From Vitellaria paradoxa (taxonomy: Eukaryota > Streptophyta > Magnoliopsida > Ericales > Sapotaceae): 64,000 bases of DNA. Positions 23,594 through 36,400 of the stretch are shown piece after piece. The position numbers and the translations under genes are program-made. Under the pieces are notes generated by a model. That model was not told the origin of the DNA. It worked only from the letters and a program-made list of their open reading frames with translations, and did no database searches. How positions within the stretch are numbered: position 1 is the first letter of the stretch; each line of letters starts with the position of its first letter. Location of the stretch: assembly GCA_019916065.1 (NCBI GenBank), contig CM034233.1, positions 14,921,009 to 14,985,008 on the forward strand, given 5' to 3'.

Positions 23594-26565
23594 CTAGCCC
23601 ATCGGCATGAGTTCTTCAGCAGCACGAGCAGTACCTTTCAGTGCTTCAACCTGCTTGTATATCATTGCGATCTGAGCAATGGGAATCTGAGGAAATCGGC
23701 TGAGAAAAGGAAGACCCTTCCCGGCAAAGTATGCAATAGTTTTGTTGTAGTTTTCTGACCAGTAGGAAACAGTGGGGAGAGCAAGCTGTGCCACCAAACG
23801 GAGCGCTGCGTACCGCTCAGCTGCGAAACAAATCTTCACCATTAGAGGCAAGAATGACTTCGCAAATGCAGCGCCAGCATACTGAATAGCCGCACGTGGC
23901 CCACCAACTTGAGTTTTCTGCAACATGGTTTGGGCTCCCTCTGAAGCCTTCTGGCCCAGAGATTGGGCTTCGTTCACGAGCCGCTTGACCGAGGCTGGAA
24001 GACAGACGTCCAACTTTTTTGCCACTCCATCTACCTACAAATTCACAAGCATAAGCATATAAATATAAATAAATTGAGCAGTGCTAGACAACCGTGATTT
24101 TTTACTGGAAGATTAGATTAGATTGACGTGTCTTTTTTTATGGGGCCAATTACTTGATATGAAACAATGCAACAAAACACACTTCTGTTACAAAAACATC
24201 GTTGCCACATCATTTTAAGTACAAGTTTTTCTTAAAAAAAAAAAAAGAATTATGGTATAGATTGGATACAAATTTGTTTTTACTAAAAAAAAATTAAAAA
24301 ATAAAAAAAAAAATCCTAGGAGTAGGGGCAGTTAACAAGCACATTTAACCAAATAGGACGTTGTTAAGGTTTAATTTAAAAATCTCGGCGTGGATTGTTA
24401 AGGTCTTATTTGATCGATATTGATTTCATAAACATATTTTCATAAAGCTTTTAATTAGGAAGCTTTTAGAAAAATTAGTTTGCAACTCAAAGAGTATGTG
24501 TGGTCACTTTTTATAGATAATTTCATGGCATATTCACACGCCGCGAGAGAGAGAGAGAGAGAGAGAGACAAAATTTTGTTTTTAAAAATTACTGAAAATA
24601 CTTGTTTGATGTTCTTAGGACTAGTTTGTAATTTAAAGCAAGTTTGGTAATTTATTTTTATTTATTTATTTTTTTAAGTTCCTACCACAGAACTTAGGTG
24701 CATCCAATTTCTCTTCCTATTTTAACTGTAAGTTTGACATAATTTATATTTTTAAGCCTTTTTAAAAGTAATTGGGCGACGGTTGGTGAAGTGATAAATG
24801 TGAAACCAATGTTTTGGTTAGTTGGTTTACATATTTACCAAGAAGAAAGCTGTGCAGTAAAAGGCTTATTTATGTCTTGTGATGAAATTAACTTTTATTT
24901 TTAGGAGTAAAAATAGAAGGTAAATAGAAGGTAAAGAAGAGATAAAGAAGATAAATAAATAGACTTAAAAATACATAAATTGAAATTGTGCAAAAGAATT
25001 TAATTTCTTATAATCTCATAAAAATTATATCTCATACTACAAAATAGAAAAAAATAATTCATAATACTAAATCGACTCTTTTGATTCAATAAGGCATAGT
25101 TGAGTTTAGTTTATCGTATAACAATAATTGAAAATAGTGACTCGAACAGAAAATTAAACTTTTTGCTTCGATTGACCTTAAGAAACCAAACCATCAAGGT
25201 TTCAACCCAATTGTAAGATCTAGGGTGAGTATCAGTTGGTACGATTCAGAATGATAATTTTTATAACCGAATCGATTAATTTCGAAAATCAAAAATGATA
25301 ATAAAATCAACCAAAAAATATGCACTAATTAAACATTAACTGAACCAAATTATATCGATTCAGTTATATGTGCTTATGAATTTAAACATATGTTTTATAA
25401 TAAAATAATAATTTTTATATAAATGTTATTTGAGACTTGGAATGTATATTTAATATTATAATAATTTGTTCATTTCCTATAACTCTTAGATTTCCAAAGA
25501 CAAAATAATTGATAGAAGTGAATATTTTGGTTAACTATATTATACACACACATATATATGTATATTAAATATTAAATAAATTTATTTTATTTTATTTGAA
25601 TTTAGAATTTCAAGATCATATTTAAAATTGATAATTATTATTTTTACAAAAAATAATCAAATCAAGTGTTGTTATCAAATCAAACTTCTTAAATTTAGCT
25701 AGTACGATTTGAAAATCAAACTTTAACTAAATTGTGCACACCCTTGGCAAGATCTATTGAGCTCTAGAAAAAGCCATAGCCACAAATAATTTTGAACTCG
25801 AAAAATAAGATTGGTGAATTCAAATAGCCGAGGAAATGATTGGGGCACGGGGGCAAATTAAATGATGCAAAATATATACATACGTGGATACACACGTACT
25901 ATAACCAAAAGAATATCATGCATATAGAAATATATACGAGTACGATGAAGCCAGAAAAGGGTATGGTAGAACTTGTATGTCCAGCTAGCTATACATGTAG
26001 AATTCCTTGTAAAACCATTTTCACAGGAATTCCACTGAGTTGGTTCACGAATTCCACAGTACGGCATAATCGACAGAAACAACCGCATAAATGATCACAA
26101 TCTAATTACTCGATCTCAAGAAGGCTATAAGTCTCAATCCATATATGAACATCAATAATTCAACAGAGAAAAAGTCCATTTCATCACCATGGATAGAATG
26201 GTAATTCATCAGTACGTACCTTCTCGTCGACGAAAGCAAGTAGATCATCAGGTACGCCCTTGAACTTGTCATAAACCGGCGCAAGGGCGGCGGTTACAGT
26301 ACTCTCCACCGCCCCGACGGCGGATTTCAGAGGGCCAGGGGTGATCTGCTTAGCGCTCTTGTAGAGATTCGAGATGCATCCGAAAGTGTTCCCGGCGATG
26401 ATCTTCACAAACCTTAGCCGCTTCAGTTCTTGATCACTCTTCACAAATAAACAGAAATTAAAAAAAAAAAAAAAATCGCGAAGCACATAAAAAAGCAAAA
26501 TCGCGAAGAGATCAAACGAAGAATAGGCGAATCGTTCATTCTTCACAGACCTTATCCGATTCCAT
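23594..26565 (-). CDS. REF/SRPP-family lipid-droplet or rubber-particle protein, copy B (intact)
   Basis: Minus strand, three coding exons: 26551-26565 (MESDK, 15 bp), 26220-26438 (73 codons), 23594-24034 (146 codons plus stop), total 224 aa, within the usual family range. All introns are GT-AG and phase 0; intron 2 is 2.2 kb. Family hallmarks: ELKRLRFVKIIA near the start, GPLKSAVGAVE, LAPVYDKFKGVPDDLLAFVD (about residues 57-76), VDGVAKKLD across the exon 2/3 junction, GGPRAAIQYAG, LPTVSYWSENYN, and a C-terminus ending AAEELMPMG. No signal peptide or typical membrane span. REF/SRPP proteins are amphipathic coats of rubber particles and of lipid droplets (LDAP in non-rubber plants) and are often stress-induced. 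Which role applies here cannot be told from sequence. Tandem paralogue of the broken copy A. Start chosen because the short exon 1 is conserved in both copies. Confidence 0.92.
24035..26219 (-). other. Intron 2 of SRPP copy B
   Basis: Donor GTACGT next to FVDEK, acceptor TTTGTAG before VDGVAK. It holds a (GA)n run (24545-24567). Two blocks are shared with intron 2 of copy A: 24310-24500 with 12690-12860, and 25740-25830 with 14380-14490. No separate gene was seen. Confidence 0.75.
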
Positions 26566-26659
26566 TTGCGGGTGGTTCGTGGAGTTCGAACTCTATCTCT
26601 TCTCAGTAGCTTTTTCTCTCGCCTTTGAAATTGAGCCTGGGACTGATGATGGGCTCGCT

Positions 26660-26681
26660 GATATATATATATATATATATA
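26660..26681 (-). promoter_or_regulatory. TA run / candidate TATA region of SRPP copy B
   Basis: (TA)10-type run about 95 bp upstream of the start codon, at the same relative place as TATATATA in copy A. It could serve as the TATA element and is also a slippage-prone microsatellite. Confidence 0.4.
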
Positions 26682-26929
26682 GTACGTAAAGTCACCACTG
26701 ATCTGAGATGAAATTCAGAATAGACGGTTGGATGTGTAAGCCCCGTGCTTCGTATGAGATTCATGGGCTCGGAATCAATCACTCAGAGGGGACTCATAGG
26801 TTTTGTGGACGCCCTCTCCAATGGGAAAAGGAATGGAAAGCCCCATACACGTGGGAATGCAGGTCCGTAAAATATCTTTGGAATTCTTGGGCTCCGTTTG
26901 CATTACCAAAATCCAAAATTAATTTTTAG

Positions 26930-29900
26930 TTTTTCATATAAATCAAAAAATATATTTTGTTTAAATTATGCAGATTCTTTTAATTTTTGCACATAAAATG
27001 GATAAAATTAAATTTTTAAATACAAAAATCAAAAATCAAGAACTAATTTCTAGTACCCAAACTAAGTTTTATTTAACTTTTTGTTTATTTTTTTATTTTT
27101 TTATAATTCGAACTAATTTATGCATAATCTAATTAATTTTTAAATTAAAAATCTAATAAATCTCTAACCTAAAAAGATTCCAACTAGCGACATTAAGAAG
27201 TAAACTTAAAACTTGACCAGCTCAATTAATTTAACACAGTTCTAGAAGTGACAGCGGGAGTAAAATAAATTTACAAACAAATCAAGTATTCGATAAATTA
27301 TTCACAAATAAGCTAATTAAGTACTCGTTTATATTTATTTAATAAGCTAAATGAACAAACTCAAACACATTTTTTAAGTTTAATAAATAAACAAATTAAA
27401 CTAAAATAAGATTAAGTTTAGTTAGACAAGACTCGTAAACATTCTTAGTTCATAAATAAGTTCATTTAAATGTTGGTAAATTAATTCGTTTATAACTTGC
27501 AAACAATCTCATTTAAATATTCGTGAAAAATCTCATTTATGACTTGTTAACAATTTTATTTAAATGTTAAAAAAAAACTCATTTATTGCTTTTAAATAAT
27601 CTTATTTAAATATTCATGAACAACTTTACAAAAATTTTTCTTTACAATTCACAGAAAAAATATTAAAAAGATTAAAATTAAACTCATTAATTTAAAACTT
27701 CTTTGTTAAGGTAAAACATATAACTTCTTTGTTAAATTTATTCATTAACAAGCACAAGAGAAATTTTATTAAAAAATTTGTGAGGAGGCTCAACAAAAAT
27801 TGAAGAACAGAGTTAATAAATGCTCATAATTAAACTTGACAAAAGATCAAAATCCTACTTATTTGTTGAATAAGCTTAAACTTATTACTTATGGACTAAT
27901 AAAACAAATATGAGCAAAAAATTTTAAACATGATATAAATTTAAATTGAATTTGAATTCATCAAAAAAATTTAACAAATAAGTTTAGACACAAAAATTTG
28001 AGTTCAATAAAAATTCGATTCGACCTCAATTTCATAAAAAAATTAAGGTGACATTTGGTTTATTTTTTTTGTTTTTGGTTTTTATTTTATGTATTTTATG
28101 TTTTAGAAATCTTGAAACAAAAAAAAATAAAAAATATTTTATTTTTCTTATTTTGAATTAAAAATGCTCAAAATAACTTTTTGTCATTTTTTATTTCATG
28201 AGTAAATTCATTTTTTATTTTCTAAAATAAATTTTAAAAATACAAGTGACCAAATACGTTTTGACTTATTTTTCTTATTTTCAAAAATACAATAAAAAAT
28301 AAGTTCAAAACATAATATAAAAGACAAAAAAAATAGAAAAATAAACTAAATACTACCTAATCTTCAAACACAACCCGACTCGTTTATCTCTTGAGTGGGA
28401 GTCGGAGACTCGGATGAGTCAAGTTATATAAAAACAAAATAGAGTGATACGGAGAAAGCTCGTGAAAAGCTCATATAGCTCGCGAGCTTCTTGCTTTCCT
28501 GTTTGATATAATAAAAATGTATGCTTGTGTGAGAGAGCATGATAATTTTTCAATAAAGAGCAGCAAGAGAGACAGCAGACAGAAAGCGGGTTATGGGTGG
28601 TTCAACCGGGTAAGGGTGAGGTGAGCGTTTCCCAAGCCCCAATCCAAGCGTGTGGGACATGTATGGTGTACATTCATTCATTGTTTGTCTTGATTAAGTG
28701 TTGCGTAATAATTTTACAATTAAGGGAGTGTTTGGAATAAAAAAAATTAGTAAAAATTTTACAAGTTTATAATTCGTGTAATGAGATAAAAAAATAAATA
28801 ATTTTTAGATATTTTTTATACTTTTTTGATAAATTTTAATACTCCAAATAGAGTCTAAATCTTTGGTGTAAAATTCAATCATCCCACTCCAAGGTAGAGA
28901 TCTCTCTATTTTGATGTAATTGATGGCTCTGGTACTCTAGTTGTCCACAAATGTTTGCTTGCACTCATTTAAGTTTTTCTTTTTTTTTTTTTCTTTTTAT
29001 AAATTTTAATTATAGGAAATAACTTTCGTGAAAAGGAGTTTAATAAGGATGTTTTTGGAGTGAGAGGAAAAAAAGTGAAAAAAAATGGCTGGGAAAAGAT
29101 AATGAAAATATAAAATATTAAATGTATGGTTTTCTTTGAGTAATAAAATTAAAAAATATATGAAAAAGCAAAATAAATTTATTAATAAATTATTTTTACT
29201 TTCACAAATTTCATATATTTTTTATTTTATTTTTATTGCAAATTAAATATGAGAAATAATTTTAAATTTTTATCATTTTTTCCTAACGAAAATCTTTTTT
29301 TTTTTTTTTTTTGGTAATCACCTAACGAAAATCTTTGATCCAATCATCACTTTATTGAATTTGGAAGAGAATACAAAATACTTGCTTAAAAATAAAATGA
29401 AAAATTAAGCAAGAAAGAACGGGATTCGATTCATAACAAATTTGCTTAAAACAATGCTAAAAGTTAATATGTTTTGTGGTAATGTAATGACAGGGTTGTA
29501 CCTTTCAAAGGTGATTCTAAGGCTCTGTTTGGCAAAGATTACTGGAGTTGGACTTACCAATTACTCATTTTTTTATTTTTTTCTAAAATGAGCAAATTAA
29601 CCTCTCACATTTTAAATTTTTTCTAAATTTTAAACGGCAAAATGTCAAATTAACAAAAAATTTCTCCCTTCCCAAACACAAAAAAAAAAAAGTTAATTTT
29701 TTAGTAGTTAGTAGATGTTAGTTAAAAATAATAATAATAATAATAATAAATTAACTTTTTTACTTATCAAACCAAGCCTAAGTAATATTTAATTGTAACT
29801 TCTTAAGAGGGTTCCTATTTTCTATTTCTAATGTCGTTTGGTGGGGAAATGAAAAAAAAAAAAAGTAGATGAAAAAACAAAGGAAATGTTGAATATTATT

Positions 29901-31220
29901 ACTTCTTTTTAGGTTGATTTATTTTTTGTTTTTGCTTGCATGCCCTTTAGTTAGAGGAAATAATTATATAAAATTATGTCGTATATATATATATATATAT
30001 ATATATATGGTATAGTTTAAATTTTATATTAAAAAATTAAAACTGGGTGAAGCACGCTTTTAACATTTTCTCTCCAATTTTTTTCTTTTTCTTTCTTTTT
30101 ATAATAATAACAATAACAATAATAAGTGTATAAATATTTGACAAAAAAAAGAAATTAAAATTTACCTGATTAAGTATAAAAATTGACGCAAAATAACAAT
30201 TTTATGTCTTTTCTTATCTTTTCCCATATTCCAAAAGCACCCTACCTGACTAAGGAACACGGGTTAGCAACATGGAGCGCTGATTCTAAAAAATCAACCT
30301 CAACTGCTGATTTGTGAGAGGACAAAATTACGTTGTTGCCATCATGCTCAAATACTTCTTTACACAATTTCTTGATTCACCAGAATTGCAACATACTCAT
30401 TTTTTATCGAGGCTTTTTAGTTTATCAAATTTTACTAAAAGTTATAAAAATTTATTAATTTTTTTAATTAAATTTCGTTATATATCATTTTTATATCAAA
30501 TTTATTTTTTTTTACTATCCAAACACCACCTTAATAGTCAACTTAATAGTCAACTTTGGACTTAGACATCTGTATATACATTTCAGGCAGCAATCCTAAA
30601 TCATCTCAAATCCTGGAGCATTTCCCGTGTGTACCTCCCGTGGTAATTAATTTCACGGCGGCTACGTTTTATTGGAGGGAGAAGTTGACAGGAGATAAGT
30701 TATAACGTGGGAGAATGTATAAAATTAATTATAATGGAATTAATATTTTGTATTAAATTTTTTTTAGTATTTAATTGACAGAACATATATATATATATTA
30801 ATTTTAAATTTAACTTAAAATAATTTTAAATTTTAAATCTTAATAGAAAACAAATCTAAAGATAAGAAATGTATAACCGCATAATATGCTGTAACCCCCT
30901 ACTTTGGGTGGTATACCATCCATTCCGAAAAATAGTCCCGCCACATAAGACTAAAGTTAAAAATTAATTAAAAAAAATAAACCTTGTGTGGCAGGCAGAT
31001 ATATATCTAAAAATTTGGGTCACTGATAATAATAGGAAACTATTTCCTAAAGGGCCTGAAAAATAGACTGTTGATAAAAAAAATAAATTGTCATATATAG
31101 AAAAAAAGATGCAATCTTGTAGACTGCATAAAAACACAATCAATAAGCAACTAGGTTGTCAGGAGAAGAAACAAGTCTAGGGGGGCATTTTTACGTGGTC
31201 CTCCGATAAAAATTGTATAT
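26930..31220. other. AT-rich intergenic DNA and duplicated spacer, right copy
   Basis: No gene recognised. 26930-28400 is AT-rich with degraded repeats. 28400-31220 is colinear with the left spacer copy (18900-21800). A possible MITE runs from about 29520 (GGCTCTGTTTGGCAAAGATT) to about 29780 (TTATCAAACCAAGCCTAA). Further features are the MITE copy 6 and a long AT run at 29982-30008. Confidence 0.5.
28722..28858. mobile_element. MITE, GGGTGTGTTTGG family, copy 6
   Basis: Starts AAGGGAGTGTTTGGAATAAA and ends ACTCCAAATAGAGTCTAAA. The interior has TTCGTGTAATGAGATAAAA. Its place in the spacer does not coincide with that of copies 4 or 5, so it inserted independently. Confidence 0.5.
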
Positions 31221-31707
31221 GTTCACGGAATGAGACAGGAGAAGGTTAATCAAGATTAGTGACATTAGTCACTTGTCTGCATATGAACTTGAATGGGAGA
31301 ATTGTTGTGTCATGAGGTGCGAGCACCTTGACTTTCTCATATACTCATTTAATGCAGGACGGACAGGAAAGAATAATTTTCCTCTATGGTGATTTTCATG
31401 CAGAATAAATGCCTGGCCCACTCATCTTAATTAGCACACATTTTTTGAAAATAATTTGTCACCAATTCACATTTATCTACTCTTCCGAGCTGTCGATAAA
31501 TAAATGATAGTTGAAGGATTAGGATTAAGTGAGGAGAGCAGTAAGCACCAAAACTCACGGCGAGTGTGAGGCACTCAACATTGTGGCGCATTGGGTAGAT
31601 AGTCCTTTTTATAGTGCGAACGCATAAGAGCCTATTTGTGTTTGTAAAAGTACTTGGGTGTAACTGGGGATTGGGCTTGAGTGGCCTATCCTCCTCTTGT
31701 ACACTAT

Positions 31708-32104
31708 GGCCATGTTTGTTAACCGGATTCTTTGGCCGGATTGGATAACAAATCCGTGGGTCTCACGCAATGAAGTGTTTGTTTTGTTTTTTTTTTAATC
31801 CGTGGGTCCCACGGATGGGAGTGGTTGTGTAGTGTTTCGCCGGATGAGTAAGGCTGGGGGGAGGAGGTGATATTATTAGTATCCTACGTCTCTATATTTA
31901 TTTTCCGTTAAAATTAAAAAGTTAAAAATTATTTTTTATTACATCACATATTAATTTACATCTTTTATTCTACTTTATATCTTACCAGCCAAATACCAAA
32001 AAATAATTTCACATAAAAAATTAATCCTATTTTTTATCCAATCCTATTATTATCTATGGTATTATTTATCTCCCATTATCCAATCCTCTCAAACAAACAC
32101 AGCC
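31708..32104. mobile_element. MITE with GGCCATGTTTGTT ends
   Basis: 397 bp, left end GGCCATGTTTGTT, right end AACAAACACAGCC, inverted with two mismatches, flanked by a TAT trinucleotide on both sides. A 3-bp target duplication and GC-rich terminal bases suggest the PIF/Harbinger group. No coding sequence. Confidence 0.7.
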
Positions 32105-32107
32105 TAT

Positions 32108-32466
32108 GAGTGCATTTGGAGCCCCCAAAAAAATAAAAAAATTTCCAAAAGTGAAATTTTGTTGAAATTTGGAGTCTAAAAAATTATTATGAGATGATTA
32201 TTGAATGTTTATGTTTGATTTGATATAAAGTTATTAAAAATTATATAAAGTAACATGTGGCGAAATTTTAGTAGAGGATTTTGAAAAATTTTAGAGTTTT
32301 GTGTAACTTTTTGTACAAATATCAAATCAACTTTTTTTAAAATCTGGCAAAATTCGTTAGAACGCACCATTTTGATCCATTCCAATGGATTTTGAAATTT
32401 TTTGGAGTTTAAAAATGTTACAACTTTTGAAATTTTTTGAAGTTTTTTGGGACTCCAAACGCCCTC
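32108..32466. mobile_element. MITE with GAGTGCATTTGGAG ends
   Basis: 359 bp, left end GAGTGCATTTGGAGCCCCC, right end GGGACTCCAAACGCCCTC (inverted). It begins only three bases after the previous MITE. The left end is shared with the truncated element at 8595. Confidence 0.65.
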
Positions 32467-33419
32467 TATTTTTGCTTGTTTGCCTGTCTTTGCGCTGTAC
32501 ACATATTTTTCGAGAAGGCAAGTCACAAAGTGTACAAGAGGAGAATAGTTCACTCAAACCCAATTCCCAGTTAGATTTAAATACTTCCACAGATATGAGG
32601 CAGCTCTTACACATTGGTACACCAAAAAGTGTGATCTACACAATGCACCGCTACATTGAGTGTCTCTCACTCTCACTGAATTTCGGTGTTCACTGCTGTT
32701 GCCCAAGAATGTAAATTGGTGACAAATTATTTCAAAAAATGTGAGCAAAGATGAATAGGCCATGCACCTATTCTGCAGGCTGGTGAAATGTTAAAAGCCA
32801 CCATGGAAGAAAATTGCCCTCTCTTGCCTGACATGCATTAGATGAGTACATGACAAAGTCAAGGTGCCCACACAGGCTTGCTTCACCTCATAACACAAAA
32901 ATTCTCCCATTCAAATCCATGTGCAGACAAGAGACTAATCTCCTTCTCCTATCTTTGCCTCTGAATGTAGACAATTTGTCGAACCACATAAATTTTGTGT
33001 GCATTGTGGGATTTGATTTATTCTTTCCTAATCTCTATCTGATTAGCCATCTTAAACCTCCATTATTCTTTTTTTTTTTTTTGGATAGGTAAACCTCCAT
33101 TATTCACAACAGAATAGAAGAAGCAAATAGGTCCTGCAACTACATATATGTATCTTCAAATGGGCTGCCTTAAAATGATAGCCCCATTTTTGAACTAAAG
33201 GAATGTACACAGGGGAACAACTTTCTTTTCTCCCATGATCATTCATACAGGAAAGCAAATTGTTAGACTCTGACATTTTCTCTAATTGAAGACAGGGAAA
33301 AAATACAGATTGGAAAAAAGAATGTATAAAGAAAACGTTTCCTCGTGTTCAACTAGTACTAGAGGAAATGGAATTCGAGATTATTAGGAAAGTTCACCAG
33401 TGCATCATATGTCCACTTT

Positions 33420-36400
33420 TTATGGAGCTTGAGATTTCTGGCGCTTTGAGTACTGAAGGATGGGCTCCTCAACCTGCAGAAGGGAAGAACGTCACGAGCA
33501 AAACGATTTTAGAGTAATAAATTCTCGATCAATCAGCCATCATGCTTCAGATGACAAATATGGAACATGCAGTGATATACATCCAAAAACTTTTTACCAG
33601 AATAAATGATCAGAATAATGTGGCTCTCTTGTGAGCCACTTATTTTACGTAACAAAACCCACAAAATGCACTTCTGTTATATAAATGTCATTAACACATC
33701 ATTCAACACGTTTTTGGGAAAAAGAATCTGATGGCACAGCATTTCTCATATGAAACATACCGTGCTCGCCTTCCGGGGTTGCTTGTCCTGAGTAGACCTA
33801 CTACAGACAACGTTGTCAAACTCATCAGAGTGATTGGCATTGTCATTTGCTCTGCCATTCTCATTCGCTGGTACAGAACTTTCTGTTGTTGCTACTGGCT
33901 GCACCACAACAATGAATTCCCCATTAAACTTCTACAACACTTGTAATTGGCAAAAGTCAATATTTGCAGATAAAAAGCAGTGCACAATTAGACAAACCTC
34001 AGGCCTGCTTGTTGGGGTATTTCCATGATTCTTTGCCCTTGAACCAGTCTGGTCACTTCTCACAGAGCCATTTAAATGTGTTTCAGACTTGCCTCTCGTG
34101 CGCGTGAGATCCGACCCTATTGAATGGAGATTGCCACAGGTGGACATGTCCCTGTGGTTGCTTCCTGATTGTCAGAGAGAACTTAGTTTCCAATGTTGAA
34201 AAATACGGAAACAACCACTAGATATAATGCAAGTATTCTCAATCTCTGATCCACTAACCCATTTTCTGAAATTCTACATAATTGGACTTGTTATGCAATT
34301 TATCATTATCCAGATCCTGTCAAGTGCAATAAGAGTTCCAAAAGATTAACATAAAAAATAATTTGAAGATAGTAATTATTCAGCCCAACAAAATTTTAAT
34401 TATCACCATTGCATCAATATCCAAGGCCCTCTTGACTTCCATTAGCTTTTTCTCGGTCATATCAGAATGGATCACACGTTTGCCTGTGACATTTAGTGAG
34501 AAAAGGTTAACACATATATTTTACTTTTCCAATTAAAAGTGAAGAGAAATTTATAGTTTTGACTGCACATAGATACCTAGCTTCCTGCTGCTCTTAACTT
34601 CAAGAAATCCATCATGGGTCATTTTCTCTATTAGTTTGCGTGCTGTTGTCTGGTTGACTTCTCCTTCAAACATGCTATGAAGTTTTGTGACAGTAATGTA
34701 ATTCATCGGAAGAGCATGATACAAAGCCTGCAATTAAAACGTTAATAATAATGTCATGCAGGAAGTTAATTTTACACCAGTATCTATGGAGTGGAAAGGT
34801 ATACAAAGCAAATATCACTAGTCAACAGAACCTATTTTTGATCAGCCAATAGAAACCTGGATGATCTTTAACATCTGATGAACTCGACTCAATTCCTCTC
34901 ATTCTTTGTCAATTTATAATTTGATAACCAAGTTATTTCCACAATTGACAGAATAAACAGAAAGATTAGTAACTCAAGATAAAATTTGACTCCTGGCTTC
35001 GATCCAAGATTTTTGTTCTTAGTTTCTATACATGTGTGTGGTTAAGTTGAATGACAAACTTGAAAGGGCAGCTAGCATTATGATGCCAGAAAGCAAGAAC
35101 TTAAAACTAAATGAAATAGGGGCGGATCCAGAATTTTGGGTTCGCTGACATACTAGGGTTTAAAATTGAGCACACTAGGTTAAGTTGCAAAATTTAGACT
35201 TGACTGAAAAACAAAAAAAATAGACTAGGCTAAATCTAAAAAAAAAAAAAAAAAAAAAAATTACACTAAAAAAAGTTGGCGGGCCACCAGGTTACAGCCT
35301 AGGCAAGCCCCTTCATGTGTCCGCACTTGAAATGAAAACCAAAACATGGGAGAATTTAAAAAAAAAAAAAAAAGAAAAAATGTGACTGCAAATACAAACA
35401 CTTGAGATAGGGACTATAAAACAAAACAAGAAAGCATCCTCAGCTTCACATTTTTTATTGCTTAAATAAAGAAGTCATCTTAGAGCTTACTCTGGTGACA
35501 ATTGATATAACTCACCTTCATGTACATGTGATCATCACCCAGACCCTGCTGTGCTTTTTTGCAATCTGGGACAGCCATTTCTTCTTTTACAGCATTGAAT
35601 TCATAGTCGTATTTCTAAGATTATGGTTTTGTTACAAAATAGAAAAGCACAGTAAGCCAACAATAAAAGAACACAGAATGCAAGGCAAAAATGAAAAGTG
35701 AACAACCTTTCCCTTGTTAATGGTATAACTGTCTGGACCACTTTTACAAAGAATACCTTCCTTCAGTAGCTTGTCCATGATTTCTGAAAAACAGTTTGGG
35801 GAGTCGGGGGAATAAAGTTAAAATTACTCTAGTGCTTATGGTTAAGGATGCAGGACTTGATGCCTCTTTAACGGACTTCAACATGGATCAAATTCACCAT
35901 TTACCTTCTATCAAAACCTGCAACGAAGTTACATGCCAATATTAAGCAATTGAAAGACATAAAATGTATTATGAATATTTGGTTGGACCAACACTATTCT
36001 TTTAGCAAAACCAAGGTAAAAGCATTTACCAATGAGATGTCAGGGAAATTTGAAAGAACATCAGTAAGGTCAATAGTATCAATGTGGTAACAACAGATCC
36101 ACTCCTTTACCCGGCCTAACTGTTGTTCATCTTCCATTGGATCTTGAGTATCATCTGCACATTATACATCATATCGTGGATAAGGATATGCCCTGAACTT
36201 GTTCCATTAGAGGATTCACTTGTGGTGTTTTACATAAATCACCTTCAGCAACCATGCCACCATCATCATGAGAATGTTGCTCAACTGTCAAAAGAACTTT
36301 GTCATTTACATTTCAAACTTTGAATAATACTGGAAAAAACTTAATACATAGGCAAGCTGACAACCAAACACAGAGACATGAAATTACCTATTGGTGCAAC

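Larger units (their letters stand above)
31222..32960. repeat. Large inverted repeat downstream of ASY1
   Basis: The left arm at about 31222-31640 reappears inverted at about 32600-32960. Shared blocks include GAATGGGAGAATT.TTGTGT, CACCTTGACTTT.TCAT, ACTCAT.TAATGCA, AATAATTTGTCACCAATT and TTGAGTG.CTC.CACTC. The spacer between the arms is almost entirely the two MITEs. A third, direct partial copy is at 21790-21960. Confidence 0.7.
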
